Shown one piece after another: positions 62,599 to 64,000 of a DNA stretch of 64,000 bases. Position numbers and translations under genes: made by a program. Source of the stretch: UBA2357 sp041916775 (GTDB lineage Bacteria; Pseudomonadota; Gammaproteobacteria; Burkholderiales; Rhodocyclaceae). A model generated the notes under the pieces. The model did no database searches and was not told the origin of the DNA. It saw nothing but the letters and a program-made list of their open reading frames with translations. The stretch spans positions 124,001-188,000 of the forward strand of contig JAYRYZ010000002.1 in the NCBI GenBank assembly GCA_041916775.1, given 5' to 3'. Position 1 is the first letter of the stretch, and each line of letters begins with the position of its first letter.

Positions 62599-63582
62599 TC
62601 ACTCGTCCTTGGGATCGCGTGATAGCAATCGTTCGACCGCGTCACGGGCGGTCAGGGTCGACGAGTGGAGCAGTGTGTTCAATGTTTCACAGATCGGCAT
62701 CTCCACGCCATACCGTTCTGCGAGGCGGACCGCCTCGCGCGTGGTAGGCACGCCTTCGGCCACATGGCCCAGATCATGGAGAATCTCGGCAAGTGTGCCG
62801 CCCTGCGCAAGGGCCAGGCCCACGCGCCGGTTGCGTGACAGGTCCCCGGTGCAGGTGAGGATGAGGTCGCCCATGCCGGCCAGTCCCATCAGCGTGTCGG
62901 CGCGTCCGCCCAGGGCAGTTGCGAGGCGGGCAATCTCGGCCAGTCCGCGAGTGATCAATGCCGCTCGTGCGTTGAGGCCGAAGCCCAGACCATCGGACAC
63001 GCCCGCGGCGATGGCGATGACGTTTTTCAGGCCGCCGCCAATTTCTGCACCCACCACATCGGTGTTCGCATAGATACGTAGCAGCGGCTGGTGCAGCGCC
63101 TGAACCCAGTGGCGCGCGAAGTCGGCGTCCTGGGCTGCGAGTGTCACCGCCGTCGGCTGGCCCGTCGCGACCTCAGCGGCAAAGCTCGGGCCAGTCAGTA
63201 CGCCGCATTCCTCTGTGGAGCCGAGTTCTTCCGCTACGATCTCGTGCGGCAGTCGGCCAGTGCCGGATTCCAGGCCCTTGCAAGCCCAGATCAGCGGGGT
63301 GCAGGGTGCGGTCCGGTGCAGGGTGCGGACCGTCTCGCGCAGGCCTGCGAGCGGGGTGACGACCAGATGAAGGTCGGCGCGCGCAGCTTCGGCCATGGAT
63401 GCGGTGAGATTCAGCGCGGCGGGCAGCGCCGCGCCGGGAAGATAGCGGTCGTTGCGCTGCGTGTTGCGCATCTCTGCGACCTGCTCCGCATCCCGGCTCC
63501 ACAGCGTGACCCGATGCTGTCGCGAGAAGGCCAGTGCCAGCGCTGTTCCCCAGGCGCCGGCGCCGAATACCGAGATGCGCAT
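62599..63582 (-). CDS. gpsA: Glycerol-3-phosphate dehydrogenase [NAD(P)+]
   Basis: Makes sn-glycerol 3-phosphate from dihydroxyacetone phosphate for phospholipid synthesis; 327 residues. GAGAWGTALA is the coenzyme site, KGLESGTGRLPHEI and GPSFAAEVATGQPTAV follow, and the active lysine lies in GGGLKNVIAIAAG. The start MRISVFGAG has GTGGGA just upstream, inside the previous gene's end; an in-frame start six codons earlier is less likely. Convergent with trmL across 24 bases. Confidence 0.96.
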   Translation of the reverse strand: MRISVFGAGAWGTALALAFSRQHRVTLWSRDAEQVAEMRNTQRNDRYLPGAALPAALNLTASMAEAARADLHLVVTPLAGLRETVRTLHRTAPCTPLIWACKGLESGTGRLPHEIVAEELGSTEECGVLTGPSFAAEVATGQPTAVTLAAQDADFARHWVQALHQPLLRIYANTDVVGAEIGGGLKNVIAIAAGVSDGLGFGLNARAALITRGLAEIARLATALGGRADTLMGLAGMGDLILTCTGDLSRNRRVGLALAQGGTLAEILHDLGHVAEGVPTTREAVRLAERYGVEMPICETLNTLLHSSTLTARDAVERLLSRDPKDE

Positions 63583-63587
63583 TCCCA

Positions 63588-64000
63588 CTACAAGCCCCAC
63601 ACGTCGGTGATGCGTATGTGGCCTGTCACGCCATCACGATGTGCGACCGGAACCCAGCCATTGGTTGGGGTGCCGCGCAGTTCCAGCACCACGTCGCGGG
63701 CCACCTCCAGCACGGGCGTAGCACCCGGTTCCGGACCTTGACGCACGCTTGCGCGGTCGCTCGAGACGAGCACGGTGCGGCGATCGCTGAGCGCCGCAGC
63801 CTCAATCCAGGTGATGGCGCCGCCCGCGTCGCGAACCTTGGCCCACTGGTCGGAGACGGAGATCAGCTCCACCGGGGTGTTGGCAGCGATGATGAAGAGG
63901 CGCTTGCCCTGGCTGGAGGGCGTGTCGTACAGGATCGATGCCTTGGAAACGGAGCGGAAATCGATCGCGTGGGCAACAGGCAGCGCCAGCGTCAGCGCGG
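63588..64000 (-). CDS. Secreted SH3-domain protein (5' partial)
   Basis: The reading frame continues past the right edge, so the start is missing; at least 137 residues are visible. Reading from the edge, ALTLALPVAHA looks like the end of a signal peptide, followed by two SH3b-like repeats (SILYDTPSSQGKRLFII; VRQGPEPGATPVLEV with WVPVAHRDGVTGHI), suggesting a periplasmic or wall-associated protein. gpsA starts 5 bases after its stop on the same strand, so it is probably an operon. The exact function is unknown. Confidence 0.75.
   Translation of the reverse strand, partial: ALTLALPVAHAIDFRSVSKASILYDTPSSQGKRLFIIAANTPVELISVSDQWAKVRDAGGAITWIEAAALSDRRTVLVSSDRASVRQGPEPGATPVLEVARDVVLELRGTPTNGWVPVAHRDGVTGHIRITDVWGL

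Overview
The window is a GC-rich, densely coded chromosomal segment. Gene content and gene style point to a betaproteobacterium of the Rhodocyclales (Thauera/Azoarcus-like). The indications are separate nuoC and nuoD genes in a complete nuoA-N operon, tpiA-secG-tRNA-Leu upstream of nuo, DUF2863 and DUF455 proteins, a diheme cytochrome c4, and Calvin-cycle style cbb genes. The genus is an inference. There are no insertion sequences, phage genes, CRISPR arrays, rRNA genes or integrases; the segment looks like core genome.

Layout. Positions 1-2211 hold the end of a phosphate ABC transporter (pstA partial, pstB) and a thioredoxin-type ArsC-like reductase. Positions 2290-18352 hold tpiA, secG, a tRNA-Leu(GAG) with its own promoter and terminator, and the 14-gene complex I operon nuoABCDEFGHIJKLMN, closed by a hairpin. 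Positions 18364-24510 hold a Nudix hydrolase, lolC-lolD lipoprotein export genes, comEC and an alpha/beta hydrolase. Positions 24550-27013 (minus strand) hold msrB, a DUF2863 protein and the PEP synthase regulator ppsR, divergent from ppsA (27387-29750). htpX follows.

Positions 30961-46474 are a carbon-metabolism island. The plus strand carries a class II aldolase, then cbbF-cbbP-cbbT and a second class II aldolase. The LysR regulator cbbR is divergent from cbbF. The minus strand carries a CsgG-like lipoprotein, then pgk, epd, gap, a second transketolase, a second phosphoribulokinase and an 84-residue unknown protein. Fructose bisphosphatase, aldolase, transketolase, PRK, GAPDH, PGK and, further off, TPI and RpiA give the whole regenerative half of the Calvin cycle. 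No RuBisCO gene lies in the window. PpsA/PpsR add gluconeogenic control at the PEP node.

Positions 46539-53228 hold suhB, rsmE, a two-domain PPK2 (polyphosphate:AMP phosphotransferase), argA, a membrane GGDEF protein and yggX. Positions 53304-56003 (minus) hold phoU, rpiA and moeA. Positions 56106-59734 hold a DUF455 protein, cytochrome c4 (minus), the GTPase engB and hemB. Positions 59762-64000 hold a HAD phosphatase, a bioC-like methyltransferase, comF, trmL, gpsA and a partial periplasmic SH3 protein that runs off the right edge.

The only gene-free gap above 300 bases is 27014-27386 (ppsR-ppsA). The most unusual non-coding features are the engB-hemB gap, with two tandem minus-strand terminator-like hairpins and further hairpins that suggest an unannotated small RNA; a 14-bp palindrome over a TATAAT in the ppsR-ppsA gap; the cbbR-cbbF control region with a T-N11-A box and a CAA-rich tract; and several genes whose -10 box abuts the start codon (possible leaderless mRNAs). 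I found no clearly new multi-gene system.
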